A stretch of 64,000 nucleotides of DNA from Nitrospirillum sp034653275 (GCF_034653275.1 NZ_JAYEES010000002.1:496001-560000), one strand, 5' to 3'; positions 36,437-44,546 are shown, counted from the stretch's first letter. Translations and numbers: made by a program. Notes: generated by a model not told the origin, from the letters alone.

Positions 36437-37321
36437 TCAGGCCTTCGCCTTGATCTTCCCCAGCGCCAATCCCGCCTTCTCGATCATGTCGTAAGAGGCG
36501 TGGGTGGCGGTGACGAAGCCCGTGTACCGGTTGGGCAGCAGGGTCTTGGCCTGGTCCATCGTGATAGCGGTCAGGATCTTGCGTACTTGGTCGCCCATGC
36601 CGGCCGGGGCGTTCGCCGGCAAGACGATGGCGTCGTTGGGCAAGGGGTCCGAGGTCCAGACGATCTTGTTGGCGTCCTCCTTCACCTTGCCGCTGGCGAT
36701 CATGGCGTTGCGGTTGCGGTCGAAGTCGGTCGCCAGGTCCACCTGCCCCGCGCTGACGGAAATCTCGTTGGCGGCGTGGGTGGCGCCCTCCGTATAGGTC
36801 CAGAAGGTCTTGGGATCGATCTTCCAGACCTCCTTCGCGTAATAGCTGGGAATCAGCCAGCCGGAGGTGGATCCCACGTCGGCGAAGGAGATGGTCATGC
36901 CTTTGGTGTCGTCGGGGAACTTGGCGACCTTCACGTCCGGCCGGGCGATGATGACGCCCAGGTAGGTGGGCTTTTCGTCATACTTGACCGTGGCCACCGC
37001 CTGGCAGCCGGTGGCGTTGTTCGCGATGATGTAGCCCCAGGGCCCCATCCAGGCCAGATCCAGCTGGCCCGATCCCATGGCCACGGCCATGCCCGCCCAG
37101 TCGGTGGTGGCCACCAGCTCGAAATCCACACCCAGCTCCTTGGCCAGGTGGGCGAACAGCGGCATGTAGGCCTTCTTGGTGTCCTCCGGCGACGGCAGCA
37201 GCGGCCCGATGCCGAAGCGCAGGGTCTTGCGGGCCTGTGCCAGGGCTGGTGCCGCCAGGGCGGCGGCGGCCAGGCCGGTGCCCGTGGCGATGCCCCTGGC
37301 GATGAAGGTCCTGCGGTCCAT
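36437..37321 (-). CDS. PhnD-type periplasmic binding protein, Tat-exported
   Basis: A 294-residue substrate-binding protein of the PhnD/phosphonate-phosphite family. The N-terminus MDRRTFIARGIATGTGLAAAALAAPALAQA is a twin-arginine-type signal. The mature part begins LRFGIGPLLPSPED and has the family features DWAGMAVAMGSGQLDLAWMGP, DVGSTSGWLIPSYYAK and NEISVSAGQVDLATDFDRN. A Tat signal implies folding before export, sometimes with a cofactor, but may be only lineage habit. It follows the DsrE-like gene by 20 bases. The ligand is unknown; the sulfur-carrier neighbours suggest a sulfur-containing compound. Confidence 0.9.
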   Translation of the reverse strand: MDRRTFIARGIATGTGLAAAALAAPALAQARKTLRFGIGPLLPSPEDTKKAYMPLFAHLAKELGVDFELVATTDWAGMAVAMGSGQLDLAWMGPWGYIIANNATGCQAVATVKYDEKPTYLGVIIARPDVKVAKFPDDTKGMTISFADVGSTSGWLIPSYYAKEVWKIDPKTFWTYTEGATHAANEISVSAGQVDLATDFDRNRNAMIASGKVKEDANKIVWTSDPLPNDAIVLPANAPAGMGDQVRKILTAITMDQAKTLLPNRYTGFVTATHASYDMIEKAGLALGKIKAKA

Positions 37322-37341
37322 GTGCGCGTTCCTTTCCCGGA

Positions 37342-37704
37342 TCAGTAGCTGACGCTGGGCGCGCCGTCGCTCATGAACTCGACCAGCTTGGCGCCGCCCA
37401 CGATCTTGGCGCCGGCCACCAGCTTTTCCTCGTCCAGCCCGCGCTTCTTGAAGCAGGGGGAGCAGACATAGATGGTGCCGCCGGCGGCGGCGAAGTTGGC
37501 GATCAGGTCCTTCAGGGGGGCGAATCCCTCTTCATGGATGTCGTCGGCATAGCCCGCTTGCGACAGGCGGGTGCCCTCGATGGAGAGGAACACCACCGTT
37601 TCCTTGTCCGACGCCACGGCGGCGTTGGCGATGACGAAGGCGACGGTGGCCTTGTCGGTGTCATTTTTGGCGCAGCTCAATGAGACGACGAACTTTCCAG
37701 GCAT
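37342..37704 (-). CDS. DsrE-family sulfur-relay protein
   Basis: A 120-residue cytoplasmic protein of the DsrE/DsrF-like family. It begins MPGKFVVSLSCAKNDTDKATVAF with Cys11 and carries a second motif IYVCSPCFKKRGLDE (Cys81 and Cys84), as in DsrE proteins that accept persulfide sulfur. No membrane or export signal is visible. It lies 21 bases downstream of a TusA-like gene, and DsrE-TusA pairs are known to pass sulfane sulfur between each other. Here they head an operon with an ABC importer. Confidence 0.88.
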   Translation of the reverse strand: MPGKFVVSLSCAKNDTDKATVAFVIANAAVASDKETVVFLSIEGTRLSQAGYADDIHEEGFAPLKDLIANFAAAGGTIYVCSPCFKKRGLDEEKLVAGAKIVGGAKLVEFMSDGAPSVSY

Positions 37705-37725
37705 GGTTTCTCTCCGATGAAGAGC

Positions 37726-37971
37726 TCACGGCCAGTCGGGCCGCGAGCGGATCCAGAAGCTATGGGTGGCGGGGTCGTGGCGGACCAGCTCGTTCCGGGT
37801 CATGCGGCACCAGGCCGGCAGATCCTCCGGCGCGCCGCTGTCGTGGGCGATGACGCGCAGTACGGCGCCGGGCATGGCCTTCAGCCGGACGCGCAGCAGC
37901 ATCACCAGTTCGCCGCAGCCCATGTGGCCGGCGTCCCAGGTGCCGCTGTCCATATCCCGCGTATCCGCCAT
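37726..37971 (-). CDS. TusA-like small sulfur-carrier protein with CGEL motif
   Basis: An 81-residue TusA/SirA-like protein, first gene of the operon. The carrier cysteine is Cys19 in HMGCGELVMLLRVRL; the normal TusA motif CPxP is replaced by CGEL. The second half has the family pattern VLRVIAHDSGAPEDLPAWCRMTRNELV with Cys55. It is closely similar in pattern to the N-terminal domain of the fusion protein at 33319-34815, including the DLPAWCR block. Start ATG at 37971 follows GGAAAG; a longer frame upstream lacks similarity to the family. Confidence 0.82.
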   Translation of the reverse strand: MADTRDMDSGTWDAGHMGCGELVMLLRVRLKAMPGAVLRVIAHDSGAPEDLPAWCRMTRNELVRHDPATHSFWIRSRPDWP

Positions 37972-38289
37972 ACCTGCCGCTTTCCGTCCATGCCGCGCCG
38001 GGGGCCACCCAGTGGACATGACTTGGCCCGCATGCGCCCAGGCGCAAGCAATCCCTTGAGGGTTTTTGAAGAGGGAGCAGATGGCGGCCGTGAACGTCCC
38101 CGTGGGCACACGGGCATCGGGTCAGCCCGCACGGGGCATGACGTAAGGCCGAAACACTCAATGAACACGATAGGTTGACGCCCGGCCGGGCGTCAAGCCG
38201 CGGCGGCGGCCCGTTCAGGCCGCGGATATTAATCGCGGCTTTTTCTTATAAAAAAGCATCAACTGTACAAGTCGGGCGGCGACCGGCAG
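37972..38289. other. Upstream region of the TusA/DsrE/ABC operon
   Basis: About 318 bases without a convincing gene, lying between the operon start and the terminator of the next TonB receptor gene. It must hold the operon promoter. The clearest element is the 22-bp palindrome at 38175-38196. Confidence 0.5.
38175..38196. promoter_or_regulatory. Perfect 22-bp palindrome upstream of the TusA/ABC operon
   Basis: TTGACGCCCGG followed directly by its exact complement CCGGGCGTCAA, with no spacer. It lies 204 bases upstream of the TusA-like start and no T tract follows on either side. It is a candidate operator for the operon; the binding protein is unknown (the LysR at 32246 is one possibility). 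Confidence 0.4.
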
Positions 38290-38323
38290 GAAAAAGGGGC
38301 CGGCACGGAATGTGCCAGCCCCC
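38290..38323 (-). terminator. Rho-independent terminator of the TonB receptor gene
   Basis: On the minus strand GGGGCTGGCAC, loop ATTCC, GTGCCGGCCCC, then TTTTTCC. It lies 26 bases past the receptor stop codon at 38349. Confidence 0.9.
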
Positions 38324-38348
38324 ATCGAAGTCGCCCTTGTTCGCGGGC

Positions 38349-40694
38349 TTAGAACCCGGCCTTCAGGGTGACGAAGAATTGGCGCGGGGCCAGCGGGTAG
38401 ATGGCGTAGGTGCCGGAGGCCGAGCCCACGGTGATGGTGCTGGCCGCCTTCTTGTCCATCAGGTTGGTGACGTTCAGCGCGATCGAGGACGACTTCACGC
38501 CCGGGGCGATGGCGCCCAGGTCGTAGCTGGCCTCCAGGTTGAACTGCCAGTAGGACGGGACCCACAGGTCGTTGGTGTAGGTGGCGTAGCGCTTGCCGTA
38601 GTACTCGCCGCTGACCTTGGCGCCGAAGTCGCCATAGGTGCTGCTGACGATGAAGCGGTTCATCCACTCCGGATCGCCGGGGATCAGCTTGCCGGCGGTC
38701 TGCACCGTGCTGGCGCCGCTGACGTAGTTCTGGTCGTACTGGGAGTGGTTGTAGGACAGGGCGTCGTAGACCGAGAAATGGTCGCCCAGGTGTACGGTGG
38801 CGGCCACGTCAACGCCGTCGGTGGTGACGCTGCCCACGTTCTGCAGGATGCCGACGCCGCCCACGAAGGTGGTGAGGGTGGAATTCGGGCTGATCAGCAG
38901 CTGACGGTTGCTGAAGTCGACGTGGTAGTAGTTGATCTGGCCGCCGATGCCGGTGATGAAGCCCAGGTCCACCGGGTGGTCGCCGCGCCAGCCCGCCTCA
39001 TAGGTCCAGGAGGTTTCGGGGTTGCCCGTCCTCTTGAACAGGTCGAAGGCCGCCTGGCTGCCCAGGCTCCACGGCGAGGCGCCGCCCAGGCCATAGGTGA
39101 TGTACTGGCGCAGGTTCTTCTGGATGTTGAAGAACAGCTGGTCGTTGCTGGTGATGTCCCACAGGGCGCCCACCTGCGGCAGGAAGCCTTCCTTGGTGTC
39201 GATCTGGCCCTCCGGCAGGTTCACGGTGGTGCCGCTATAGGAACCGGACAGCGGCTGCACCGGCATCTTGCCGTCGGCGAACTGCAGGCTGGCCTTGAAG
39301 CCGGCCTGCAGCTTCACGGTCGGCAACACCTGCCACTGGTCCTGCAGGTAGGGCTCGATCACGTCGTTGGTGATCTTGCTTTCCACCTGGGTGAACAGCG
39401 CGTTGTCCGGGACGTCATAGGGCGTCAGCGGGTTGGTCAGCGACAGCTGGTACCAGCGGCGGGCCGTGGTGGTCTCGTTATGCTCCCACCACACGCCGCC
39501 TTCGATCTGGTGATCGCCCAGGGTGTAGGTGGCGTTGGAGCGCACGCCCTCGCGGTCGATGGTGTACTCGGTGGTGCGGACGCCGTAACCGGTGTTGCCC
39601 AGCACGGTCTTCAGATCCTGGGTCGGGTAATAGACCTTGAACACCGAGGCGGCGCCGCTGATGGGCAGGGCCACGATGCCGCGGCCATCGTCATGGTGGT
39701 AGTAGACCTGGTTGTGCCAGACCAGATCGTCGCTGAACTGGTAGTCATAGCTGACGTAGCCCAGGTAGTCGGTCCGCTGCGCCGCGCTGAAATAGTTGGA
39801 ATAGTTGGCGCCCAGGGCCGCCGGGGTGTTGCCCTTGGCGTCCACGTAGGTCAGCGCCTTGGCCAGGTCCGGGTACAGGAAGGGACGGGTGTAGGGCTGG
39901 TAGGCCTGGTTGGCGGCGATGGAGGTCGCGTCCTCGTTGGGCTCGACCTTGTCCGACCAGTCGAAGAAGGCCTTCAGCGTGCCCTTGTCACCGGCATGCA
40001 CGAACTTGCCGTTGACCTGGTAGCCGCCCTGCTGGCCGTTGAAGTCCCAGGCGCGGGAGTCCTGGCGCACGAAGGAGACATAGCCGCTGTTGCCGCCGTC
40101 CAGCTCGCCGGTGTCGATGCGGGCGAAGGTGCGGAAGGTGTCGTAGCTGCCGAACACCTGCTCCACCTGCGCGCCGGCCTCATCTTTGGGGTCGCCGGAG
40201 AACACCGCCAGCGTGCCGCCCAGGTTGCTGGTGGAGGCGGTGCCCAGGTCACCGGCGCCCGACGCCAGGCTGATGCGGCCGATGTTCTCGCTGATGATGG
40301 CGCGCTGTGGCGACAGGCCGTTGTAGTTGCCGTAGGACTGGTCGCCCAGCGGCACGCCATCCAGGGTGTAGCCCAGCTGCTGCGCGTTGAAGCCGTGGAT
40401 GTAGAGCGAGGAGTTCTGCTCGTTGTTGCCCCACGGATCGGCGTTCTGGAAGATGACGCCCGGCAGCATGTTGATGGCCTTCACCGCGTTCACGCCGGGC
40501 ATGATCGCCTGGATCTCGCGGGTCGGCAGCTCGATTTCCGACGCGGAGCGGCGGGACGAGGTGATGATGACCTCCTCCATCTGATCGTTGTCAGAGGCGG
40601 CCGTGTCGGGCGCCTGCTGGGCCGAGGCCGACAGCGCCAGGCCGGTCATCAGCGCCAGGGCGGCGGCCGATGCCAACAGGTGACGGATGTGCAT
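38349..40694 (-). CDS. TonB-dependent outer-membrane receptor
   Basis: A 781-residue receptor importing a large or scarce ligand with TonB energy. It has a signal peptide (residues 1-25, cleavage at ASA), a TonB-box-like stretch EEVIITSSRR (about 40-49), a plug domain (YIHGFNAQQLGYTLDGVPLGD and ASGAGDLGTASTSNLGGTL) and a beta-barrel ending in the aromatic residue of VTLKAGF. The ligand cannot be read from the sequence. It has a long leader; a SoxR-type promoter at 40966-40996 points toward it. Its own terminator follows the stop. Confidence 0.93.
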   Translation of the reverse strand: MHIRHLLASAAALALMTGLALSASAQQAPDTAASDNDQMEEVIITSSRRSASEIELPTREIQAIMPGVNAVKAINMLPGVIFQNADPWGNNEQNSSLYIHGFNAQQLGYTLDGVPLGDQSYGNYNGLSPQRAIISENIGRISLASGAGDLGTASTSNLGGTLAVFSGDPKDEAGAQVEQVFGSYDTFRTFARIDTGELDGGNSGYVSFVRQDSRAWDFNGQQGGYQVNGKFVHAGDKGTLKAFFDWSDKVEPNEDATSIAANQAYQPYTRPFLYPDLAKALTYVDAKGNTPAALGANYSNYFSAAQRTDYLGYVSYDYQFSDDLVWHNQVYYHHDDGRGIVALPISGAASVFKVYYPTQDLKTVLGNTGYGVRTTEYTIDREGVRSNATYTLGDHQIEGGVWWEHNETTTARRWYQLSLTNPLTPYDVPDNALFTQVESKITNDVIEPYLQDQWQVLPTVKLQAGFKASLQFADGKMPVQPLSGSYSGTTVNLPEGQIDTKEGFLPQVGALWDITSNDQLFFNIQKNLRQYITYGLGGASPWSLGSQAAFDLFKRTGNPETSWTYEAGWRGDHPVDLGFITGIGGQINYYHVDFSNRQLLISPNSTLTTFVGGVGILQNVGSVTTDGVDVAATVHLGDHFSVYDALSYNHSQYDQNYVSGASTVQTAGKLIPGDPEWMNRFIVSSTYGDFGAKVSGEYYGKRYATYTNDLWVPSYWQFNLEASYDLGAIAPGVKSSSIALNVTNLMDKKAASTITVGSASGTYAIYPLAPRQFFVTLKAGF

Positions 40695-40965
40695 TTCTTT
40701 CCCCCAGGGTTATGAAATTGCTGGGGTAATAGCCAGGCTACCGCAGTGCGGCAAATTAAGTTTTGATTTCAGGTGAGGTGCGGAAATATTGCGGAATCGT
40801 GTATTTTATACTTACAACGAATAGTTACTGATCGTCGTGATTATATCTTAAGCGCAGTATATTGAACATTTGAAGCGGTGGCGAGATGCCGCAGATGCGA
40901 AAGGTGGCCCAGGCCGAGAGCCTTCCGGCCGGGGTGCGCATCATTGCGCCCGTTCGTCGTTCGGC
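40695..40965. other. AT-rich leader between the TonB receptor and soxR
   Basis: The stretch 40750-40870 is much richer in A and T than the surroundings. Read leftward it would be the untranslated leader of the receptor mRNA if the SoxR-type promoter is used. A 39-codon frame starting ATG at 40943 and ending at 40825 lies inside it, with no ribosome site. No known riboswitch pattern was recognised. Confidence 0.5.
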
Positions 40966-40996
40966 CTTATAAAACCTCATGCAATATTCAGGTTCA
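40966..40996 (-). promoter_or_regulatory. SoxR-type promoter with 19-bp spacer and dyad operator
   Basis: Read leftward: -35 TGAACC (40996-40991), 19-bp spacer, -10 TATAAG (40971-40966). The dyad between them on the plus strand is ACCTCATGCAATATTCAGGT (40974-40993), close in layout to the known soxS operator (CCTCAAG..TTGAGG) and with the same overlap of the -35 by ACC. Overlong spacers are a hallmark of MerR-family activation. It overlaps the first possible ATG of soxR, so SoxR probably starts downstream at 41006. Confidence 0.65.
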
Positions 40997-41005
40997 GCCG
41001 CGCCC

Positions 41006-41506
41006 ATGCCCATCCCGCCCATCCCGCCCAAGCCGTCCGCCGCCAAGCCGAAGCGCGAACTTTCCGTGGGGGAGGTGGCGAAACGCGCCGGTGTCGCCGT
41101 TTCCACCCTGCATTTCTATGAGGCCAAGGGCCTGATCACGGCGACCCGCAGCGGCGGCAACCAGCGCCGCTACCCGCGTGAGGTGCTGCGCCGCATCGCC
41201 ATCATCCGCGTGGCCCAGCGCGCCGGCATCGCCTTGGCGGACATCCATGACGCCCTGGACACGATACCGGACGGGCGCACCCCCACCCAGGCCGATTGGC
41301 GCCGCCTGTCAAGCGGCTGGAAGGACATGCTGCAGCAGCGCATCGACAGCCTGATGCAACTGCGCGACCAGCTGGAAACCTGCATCGGTTGCGGCTGTCT
41401 GTCGCTGGCCGACTGCCCCTTGCGCAACCCGTACGACCAGCTGGGCGCCGACGCGACGGGCCCGGTGCTGCTGCAGCGGGCGGGGGCGGGGAAGGCGGGG
41501 GAGTAA
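41006..41506 (+). CDS. soxR: Redox-sensing MerR-family regulator SoxR
   Basis: A 166-residue regulator that senses redox-active compounds or superoxide through a [2Fe-2S] cluster. The MerR helix-turn-helix is LSVGEVAKRAGVAVSTLHFYEAKGLI, followed by the dimer helix and the cluster motif CIGCGCLSLADCPLRNP (Cys126, 129, 131, 137 from this start), diagnostic of SoxR. The ATG at 41006 is preferred over 40979 because the earlier one lies inside the operator dyad and would add an odd leader. No soxS is present, as usual outside enterics; SoxR is expected to activate its targets directly. Confidence 0.95.
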   Translation: MPIPPIPPKPSAAKPKRELSVGEVAKRAGVAVSTLHFYEAKGLITATRSGGNQRRYPREVLRRIAIIRVAQRAGIALADIHDALDTIPDGRTPTQADWRRLSSGWKDMLQQRIDSLMQLRDQLETCIGCGCLSLADCPLRNPYDQLGADATGPVLLQRAGAGKAGE

Positions 41507-41519
41507 GGCGACGGTGGTC

Positions 41520-41936
41520 TCAAGGCAACATCAGGGGAACGTTGCTTGAGGCGGCGGCTTGCCGCAACGCCTTGTCCAAAGTGGCGAGCGGCAGACCCGA
41601 TCTCAACGCCAGTTCCAGATAGATGGCGTCATAGACGGAGAGCTCGTGGCGTAGGGCAAGGTTGGGGACCGCGCCCCACAGCCTGGCATTGCCATCTTCA
41701 TCGAAAGCGATCGGCAACCGAGCAAGCTGTTGCAGCGCGTTTTGTCGATCCGGTGCCGAGATTCGGCTTCGGCGTTCCGCCATCGCCAAGACATTGGCGA
41801 CTTCAATCCGCCATAGAGGTGGAGCCAGTGCTCCATCCTGGATGATCCGTTCAAGCAGGGCCTGCGCCGCCGGACCTGCTTCTCCAGGAAGGATCCACGC
41901 GAGGGCCGCAGAGCTATCGATGACGCACAGGGTCAT
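41520..41936 (-). CDS. vapC: VapC-type PIN-domain toxin
   Basis: A 138-residue PIN-domain ribonuclease, toxin of a type II module. Acidic active-site residues are visible in VIDSSAALAWIL (Asp7), RIEVANVLAMAE (Glu) and LSVYDAIYLELALR (Asp), and a further one in LATLDKALRQAA. Start ATG at 41936 overlaps the antitoxin stop by four bases (ATGA). Usual VapC length is 125-145, so it looks intact. Confidence 0.92.
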   Translation of the reverse strand: MTLCVIDSSAALAWILPGEAGPAAQALLERIIQDGALAPPLWRIEVANVLAMAERRSRISAPDRQNALQQLARLPIAFDEDGNARLWGAVPNLALRHELSVYDAIYLELALRSGLPLATLDKALRQAAASSNVPLMLP

Positions 41937-42193
41937 CGACGGCCTTCAAGACGATATTCCTCCAACTCAGCCATTGTGAAGGGCGTCTGGTCCTTGGCCG
42001 CGATGGAATGGCGCAGAGCCGCCAGCGCGGATGCCGCCGCTTTGGCTGAGGCGATGTCCTTGCCACCATCGATAGGGCCGAGTTTGGCGACGGGACGGCC
42101 GTGGCGGGTGATAATTACCTCCTCACCCGCTTCGACCTTATCAAGCAGCGCGGCCAAATGGGTCTTCGCTTCAAAGGCGCCTACGGTTGCCAT
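41933..42193 (-). CDS. Phd/YefM-family antitoxin
   Basis: An 86-residue antitoxin: MATVGAFEAKTHLAALLDKVEAGEEVIITRHGRPVAKL is the Phd/YefM DNA-binding part, followed by an acidic C-terminal segment ending AELEEYRLEGRR that would neutralise the toxin. It ends in a four-base overlap with vapC, so the two are translated together and presumably repress their own promoter in the 42194-42250 region. An in-frame TTG four codons upstream is less likely as start. Confidence 0.9.
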   Translation of the reverse strand: MATVGAFEAKTHLAALLDKVEAGEEVIITRHGRPVAKLGPIDGGKDIASAKAAASALAALRHSIAAKDQTPFTMAELEEYRLEGRR

Positions 42194-42375
42194 GGCGGGT
42201 CTCAAACTGGTTGGACGTCTAGTTTAAAGTGAGAGCGGGCATTTGTCCCCGGAAACTTCCGCCGCTGCGCCCGGCAGCAACCGGGGTCGGTACGGTGGAC
42301 GACGGCGCAGGGGTGGCGGGGAACTGGCCTTGGGCGCAATCCCGCGACCTCCGCCAGGGCGAGGGCGCGCCCGGA

Positions 42376-43380
42376 TCAGCGCACCACCGGCACCACCCGC
42401 TGGTCGATGGCGCCGAAGACGCTGCCGCCGTCGGCCAGCTTGACCTCCATGCGCACGCGGTCGCCATAGCGCATGAAGGGGGTTTTGGGCTCCCCCTCGT
42501 CCAGGATCTCGATGCCCCGCCGCTCGGCGATGCAGCTGGACCCCACGGTGCGATAGCTGTCGTTGGACACGGTGCCAGAGCCAATGATGGTGCCGGCGCA
42601 CAGGTCCCGCGTGCGGGCGGCGTGGGCGATCAACTCATGGAAGCCGAAGGCCATGGCCCCGCCCTCCGCCGCGCCGAAGCGCTGGCCGTTGAACCACACG
42701 TCCAGCGGCCGGTGCACGCGGCCCTCGCGCCAGGCGTCCCCCAGCTCATCCGGCGTCACGGCAACCGGGGCCACGCTGCAGGGCGGCTTGGCCTGCACCC
42801 AGCCGAAGCCGGTCTTCATCTCCCGTGGGGCCAGCACGCGCAGCGACCAGTCGTTGATCTGCACCACCAGGCGGACGTGGGCCAGGGCCTGCTCCGCCGT
42901 CACGCCCAGCGGCACGGCGCCGGTGATGACGCCGAACTCCCCCTCGAAGTCGATGCCGTCCGCCTCCGACGGCAGGGCGACATCCTCGGTCGCGGCCAGG
43001 AAGCGGTCGGAGACACCCTGGTACATCAGGGGTTCCGCCCCCTGCACGTTGTCGATCTTGAACACCTTGGACATCAGCTCGCCATGGCTGAGATAGGCAG
43101 AGCCATCCAGCCACTGCCAGGCGCGGGGCAGGGGCGCCAGGGCCTGGCTGGCGTCGAAGGGGAAGGTGTCGCGGCCGATGTTGACGGCTTCGTACAGCGC
43201 CTGCAGCGCCGGGGCGACCTCGTCCCAGCGCTCGATGGCGTCCTGCAGGGTGGGGGCGATGCCGTCGGCAAACGCCGCGCGGCGCAGGTCGCGGGACACG
43301 ACGGCCAAGCGGCCGTCACGGCCGCTGCTGGTTAAGGCACGGCCGTCGCGCGTCCCGTTGGGCAGGGTGGCGAGTTTCAT
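42376..43380 (-). CDS. Fumarylacetoacetate hydrolase family protein
   Basis: A 334-residue metal-dependent C-C hydrolase or hydratase of the FAH family, often the last step of aromatic breakdown (acylpyruvate or hydratase chemistry). Family marks are GIDFEGEFGVITG with the metal-binding acids, VQINDWSLRVLAPREMKTGFGWVQAK and IIGSGTVSNDSYRTVGSSCIAERR. Start ATG at 43380 follows AAGGA. It lies 11 bases downstream of an alpha/beta hydrolase gene on the same strand and so is cotranscribed with it. Together with the extradiol dioxygenase at 50487 this suggests a ring-cleavage pathway. Confidence 0.9.
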   Translation of the reverse strand: MKLATLPNGTRDGRALTSSGRDGRLAVVSRDLRRAAFADGIAPTLQDAIERWDEVAPALQALYEAVNIGRDTFPFDASQALAPLPRAWQWLDGSAYLSHGELMSKVFKIDNVQGAEPLMYQGVSDRFLAATEDVALPSEADGIDFEGEFGVITGAVPLGVTAEQALAHVRLVVQINDWSLRVLAPREMKTGFGWVQAKPPCSVAPVAVTPDELGDAWREGRVHRPLDVWFNGQRFGAAEGGAMAFGFHELIAHAARTRDLCAGTIIGSGTVSNDSYRTVGSSCIAERRGIEILDEGEPKTPFMRYGDRVRMEVKLADGGSVFGAIDQRVVPVVR

Positions 43381-43391
43381 CGGATGGTCCT

Positions 43392-44546
43392 TCAGCCCAC
43401 GTTTCCGCCAAACGTCTCGGCGATCCAGTCGGCGATGTAGTCGCGGCCGAAGGACATGTTGTCCACGCCCACATGCTCGATGCCGCCTTCGCGCGGGGTG
43501 AAGATCTTCAACTCGCGCTTGGGGCTGTTGACCAGCTGGTCATAGGTCTGGTGGGCGTAGTCCAGGCTGATCTGGCGGTCGTTCTGGCCGTGGGTGACCA
43601 GGAAGGGCACCTTGATGCGCTCCACCACGCCATTGAGGTTCATGCCCTCCGCCTTGGCGAGGAAGTCGTCCATGTCGGTGGCGCCGAACACCCAGCTGAC
43701 ATGGGCCCAGTAGTGCGGCACCGGGTTCTCGCCCTCACGCGCCAGGCGCTTCTGCTGCACCTCGGCCCAGTTGTGGTTGGCGCCCCAGACGACGCCCAGG
43801 GCGAAGCGCGGCTCGAACGCCACGGCGCGCGGGGTGAAATAGCCGCCCAGGGAAATGCCGGTGATGCCGATGCGCTTGGGATCGACGTCGTCCTGCGTCT
43901 CCAGCCAATCCACCACCTTGGACGCCCATTCCTCCGATTTGTGGGTGGCGGGCAGGTTGTGCAGGCGCAGGGCCTCGCCGCTGCCCGGCTGGTCGATGCA
44001 CAGTGTGGAGATGCCCCGGCGCAGCAGCGCGTGCGGCAGGCGGGACCAGTACAGCAGCTCCTTGCAGCTATCCAGGCCGTTGACGTAGACGACCACGGGC
44101 TTGGGGCCGGGGCCCGGCGCCCGGGTGTACAGGCCGGCGATGACGCCGCCCTGGTAGGGGATTTCGATGCGCTCGGCGTTTTCCTTGCCCAGCGCCATGG
44201 CGCGGCGGAAACTGTCCTGCGCCTTGGCATAGGTGGCGGCCCGGCCGGGATGGCCGTGACCCTGCATGCGCTCCGCCGTGGTGTAATAGAGCGAGGCGCG
44301 CTGCAGCTTGGTCCCGGCGGAGAAGTTGCGGCCCCGGGCCTCATCCTCGGCGGCGAGGTCCACCAGCTTGTCGGCCATGGCCACCCAGTGCTTCAGGAAC
44401 TCCCCCGTGCCGGCGTCCTCCCCGCGCGCCGACGCGTCGCGCAGCGGCCGGCACATCTCATCGATCTCGCCGATCTGGGCGCCGGACTCGATGGCGATGT
44501 CCACCGACAGGTTCCAGACGTAATTCTTGGGGAAGTATTCGAACAT
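43392..44546 (-). CDS. Alpha/beta hydrolase resembling 2,6-dihydropseudooxynicotine hydrolase
   Basis: A 384-residue hydrolase with a helical N-terminal cap (residues 1-130, AERMQGHGHPGRAATYAKAQDSF) followed by the alpha/beta core. The nucleophile elbow is GITGISLGGYF, with the acid in FLVTHGQNDRQISLDYAHQ and the histidine in GGIEHVGVDNM. The N-terminal cap and the sequence VVYVNGLDSCKELLYW match the family of C-C or ester hydrolases that includes 2,6-dihydropseudooxynicotine hydrolase. The ATG at 44546 is chosen since a longer upstream frame is low complexity. It forms an operon with the FAH-family gene. Confidence 0.85.
   Translation of the reverse strand: MFEYFPKNYVWNLSVDIAIESGAQIGEIDEMCRPLRDASARGEDAGTGEFLKHWVAMADKLVDLAAEDEARGRNFSAGTKLQRASLYYTTAERMQGHGHPGRAATYAKAQDSFRRAMALGKENAERIEIPYQGGVIAGLYTRAPGPGPKPVVVYVNGLDSCKELLYWSRLPHALLRRGISTLCIDQPGSGEALRLHNLPATHKSEEWASKVVDWLETQDDVDPKRIGITGISLGGYFTPRAVAFEPRFALGVVWGANHNWAEVQQKRLAREGENPVPHYWAHVSWVFGATDMDDFLAKAEGMNLNGVVERIKVPFLVTHGQNDRQISLDYAHQTYDQLVNSPKRELKIFTPREGGIEHVGVDNMSFGRDYIADWIAETFGGNVG

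Noticed and set aside
34829..37321. Calling the importer a phosphonate transporter
   Set aside because: Family resemblance to PhnCDE is clear, but no phosphonate-degrading gene is present and the operon is full of sulfur-carrier genes.
40825..40943. 39-codon frame in the leader of the TonB receptor
   Set aside because: No ribosome site and no similarity; kept only as a possibility under the SoxR-type promoter, not as a gene.
40695..40965. Cobalamin or other riboswitch in the TonB receptor leader
   Set aside because: No B12-box or other conserved aptamer sequence could be found by eye.
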